A DNA stretch of 64,000 nt. It comes from Bacillota bacterium. Its GTDB lineage: Bacteria > Bacillota > Clostridia > Lachnospirales > Lachnospiraceae. The DNA is taken from NCBI GenBank assembly GCA_029224465.1, contig JAQXUQ010000026.1, forward strand, positions 1 to 64,000, written 5' to 3'. The translations under genes were made by a program, and so were the position numbers. Below are positions 62,165 to 64,000 of the stretch, piece by piece; the stretch's first letter is position 1; each line of letters starts with the position of its first letter. The notes under the pieces were generated by a model. It worked only from the letters and a program-made list of their open reading frames with translations, did no database searches and was not told the origin of the DNA.

Positions 62165-63568
62165 TCATATATACAGCTTCAGTGCCCAGGAAGGCACTTT
62201 TGTGTCATCGAGTTCTTCGTCTTTCCAGAAAACAAACGCGGTGTCATAGTCCGGCTTTTTCTTCGGATAGATACCGAAGCCGTCGGTAAAATATAGCAGT
62301 CCGCGGAGATTCTGCAGCACATGCGTTCTGCGCAGCTGTTCCACATATTGAAACGCGGGACGGAAGTCAGTTCCGAAGCCGCCTTTCACCGTGAAATGCT
62401 TCGCGTACTCCTCCATCCGGCGCGTGTCTGTAATCACGACATCGTTCTGCACCTGATCGTCGCACTCGATGATATGAATGTTCACTTTCCGGAAAAAGGT
62501 CTCCCCGGTGAACAGGATCGACGCCGTTTCGTTTAGAAACTGCTGCACCAGCGTATCCTGACAGGACTGCGAGGTGTCAATCACAATCGCGAGCTCTTCA
62601 ATCTTCCTGCTGATCCGGTACTCGTTTTCCTCGATCAGGGGCATGTTGCCGTAAAGCTGCATGCCGTAATTGTAGAAGCCGTAGTCGAAGGAATCCATAT
62701 CGACCGCCGCTTCCTCACGAAGCACGCGGAAACGCCGGAGAAATTCCCTGTAGTCTGTGCGCTTTCTGTCCTGCAGGGTGAGCGTTCGAAGGAGCGAGCC
62801 GGTTTCCTTCCCTGCCTTCTTTCCGATCAGGAGCTCCGCGCGCAGCTTTTCCGCGTTCTTCATCCACTCTTCTTCCCGGACTCTTTGCAGCGCGCCGCCG
62901 CGGCCGCCACGGTCTTCCGGTTTTTTATCGTTGTTTTCCGGCGCGGTTTGTTTTTCCGCATTGCCGCTGCCTGCGCCCTGCGGCTGCGCATTTCCCTGCG
63001 GCGCGTTCCGGTCATCATCCTGAAGCCTCGCCCAGAAGCTGTGATCGTCGCGGACAAACTCCCGCGCGAGCTGCATTTCATAGACCGGATCGCGGTGCTG
63101 ACTTTGGAAATACTGATAGAGCCTCTGCGCCGTCAGAACGCCGGCTTCCCTTTCGAGCCGGTCGTACACCGACGCGCGGAAATCGGTGATGATGTCATCA
63201 ATCGCGGCATAGTCCATCGCGAACGAGTCGATCACCGATTCGGCCGCAATATCGCAGCACAGATTGTAAAGGTCCTTGTCCGCGTAATCCTTATAAGCGA
63301 ACATGTGCCGGAACAGGCAGTGCATCAGCATGTGCATGTACGCGTGGGAGAGAGCGCGCGGCCGCTCGATATAGATCTCGCGCAGCCAGTTCGGGTTGTA
63401 GCGGATATACGCCGCGTCCGTACCGACCGAAAAAGTGGAGACATCCATGGTATAAGACAGACTTCCGAGCGCCGGCCCCAGAAAGTGCATGGACAGATAG
63501 AGCTGTGTGCGCGTGTTATTCAGAATTTTTTCGCCCAGAACCCGGAGCGCTTCATGTGTCTTATTCAA
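62165..63568 (-). CDS. VWA-like protein with degenerate metallopeptidase domain (DUF2201 type)
   Basis: The 467-residue protein has an N-terminal domain of DUF2201 metallopeptidase-like type, a charged low-complexity middle (about 180-250, QGNAQPQG and NNDKKPEDRG), and a C-terminal VWA-like domain with an intact MIDAS DTSQS (331-335). The expected HExxH is HAYMH (75-79), so the catalytic Glu is missing and proteolysis is unlikely unless other residues serve. It likely binds partner proteins through the MIDAS, with the adjacent ATPase. The predicted start is TTG (63566-63568), overlapping the previous stop (TTGA) with GGGAG nine bases before it. Confidence 0.85.
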   Translation of the reverse strand: MNKTHEALRVLGEKILNNTRTQLYLSMHFLGPALGSLSYTMDVSTFSVGTDAAYIRYNPNWLREIYIERPRALSHAYMHMLMHCLFRHMFAYKDYADKDLYNLCCDIAAESVIDSFAMDYAAIDDIITDFRASVYDRLEREAGVLTAQRLYQYFQSQHRDPVYEMQLAREFVRDDHSFWARLQDDDRNAPQGNAQPQGAGSGNAEKQTAPENNDKKPEDRGGRGGALQRVREEEWMKNAEKLRAELLIGKKAGKETGSLLRTLTLQDRKRTDYREFLRRFRVLREEAAVDMDSFDYGFYNYGMQLYGNMPLIEENEYRISRKIEELAIVIDTSQSCQDTLVQQFLNETASILFTGETFFRKVNIHIIECDDQVQNDVVITDTRRMEEYAKHFTVKGGFGTDFRPAFQYVEQLRRTHVLQNLRGLLYFTDGFGIYPKKKPDYDTAFVFWKDEELDDTKVPSWALKLYI

Positions 63569-64000
63569 AAGTCAAAGTCTCCCAGCGTCAAAACAGTCCC
63601 GCCGCTTCCATATTTCTTCTTCTCTTCCATCAGGACCGCGCAGATTTCACTCTCCCCCAGACGCGATGCGAGCAAAAGAGAAGGCTCCAGCGCCGCTTTC
63701 CCGATCAGTCCTTCTGCCGAAAGGAAGGAGACCGCCTGCACGTCTTCCTGTTCAATCAGAAGTTTTAAAACGCGCGCCGGCCTCTCCCGTAAAAAATCCC
63801 GGTATTGTTTTTCCGCGGGGGCAAGCAGTCCTTCCGGGAACATCAGCCGGTCCAGCGCGATTTCCGCCGCGCTTTCAAAGTCATCGTCGGTCAGCCGCGG
63901 AAGAAGCCGGTCGTATCCCGCAAGGTCGATGTTTTTCTTCGTGACGCACTCCCTGTAGGCAATGCCGCTGCCCCATGTAGAAAAGTGGATCGCTCTTGCC
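63565..64000 (-). CDS. ankyrin-like repeat protein, 5' end outside the window
   Basis: The frame is open from the stop at 63565-63567 to the window edge, so the first part lies beyond base 64000. The visible 144 residues are helical; motifs such as ARVLKLLIEQEDVQAVSFL and PSLLLASRLGESEICAVLME resemble ankyrin repeats, but no full consensus is seen. It is translationally coupled to the VWA-like gene by overlap. In related genomes an ankyrin-like gene often precedes such VWA/AAA pairs (recalled, not checked). The function is unknown. Confidence 0.6.
   Translation of the reverse strand, partial: ARAIHFSTWGSGIAYRECVTKKNIDLAGYDRLLPRLTDDDFESAAEIALDRLMFPEGLLAPAEKQYRDFLRERPARVLKLLIEQEDVQAVSFLSAEGLIGKAALEPSLLLASRLGESEICAVLMEEKKKYGSGGTVLTLGDFDF

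Noticed and set aside
1-64000. tRNA or rRNA genes
   Set aside because: No cloverleaf with GTTCRA-type T-loop or rRNA signature was found in any intergenic stretch by eye; a tRNAscan or Infernal run would settle this.

Overview
The window reads as a chromosomal segment of an anaerobic low-G+C-lineage Gram-positive bacterium with a fairly high G+C genome, most likely a member of the Clostridia near Lachnospiraceae. The basis is the protein families themselves: a DUF6145-type protein, a RibU riboflavin transporter behind an FMN riboswitch, a SleB-like wall hydrolase with a WalR-like box, LCP and LPXTG-like surface proteins, a split MetH, and many strong AGGAGG-type ribosome binding sites. No rRNA, tRNA or CRISPR array was seen. 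Nearly everything lies on the minus strand; only 50297-55742 is on the plus strand. Many long opposite-strand reading frames are shadows of these genes.

Layout: (1) 1-176, possible end of an insertion element, low confidence. (2) 402-6775, housekeeping: lysS (with a C-terminal tRNA-binding domain), greA, dusB, a DUF6145 protein, birA, argF. (3) 7064-8820, a SleB-like hydrolase with its regulatory region, then an odd palindrome-rich, gene-less stretch. (4) 8823-19624, one tightly packed unit tsaE-tsaB-rimI-rnz-tsaD-ispD-dnaE-pfkA-rlmB-type-proC (tRNA t6A modification, tRNA processing, isoprenoids, replication, glycolysis, proline). (5) 19740-20734, FMN riboswitch and ribU. (6) 20790-28302, envelope and amino-sugar genes: murA, an M23 peptidase, a tail-anchored coiled-coil protein, relQ-like, glmS, a glycosyltransferase. 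(7) 28431-29912, an LCP protein. (8) 30040-47000, an ABC-transporter-dependent cell-surface polysaccharide locus. (9) 47069-50095, a membrane-anchored GH25 muramidase. (10) 50297-55742 (+), an SGNH-like protein followed by metF, a free MetH activation domain and metH. (11) 55867-60531, a large, visibly A+T-richer sortase-anchored surface protein. (12) 60635-64000, an AAA ATPase / VWA-like / ankyrin-like operon that runs off the window.

How the genes work together: in region 8, a polyprenyl-phosphate hexose-1-phosphate transferase would start a chain, RfbB/A/C supply a dTDP-6-deoxyhexose intermediate, several GT2 enzymes extend it, a methyltransferase-kinase fusion resembling WbdD would cap the non-reducing end, and a Wzm/Wzt exporter whose ATPase has a C-terminal carbohydrate-binding domain would recognise the cap and export the chain. 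The neighbouring LCP protein is a candidate for attaching it to peptidoglycan. This cap-and-export arrangement in a Gram-positive is the most interesting inferred system here; rfbD is notably absent. The 50-56 kb plus-strand operon makes 5-methyl-THF and uses it for B12-dependent methionine synthesis, with the reactivation domain encoded as a separate protein.
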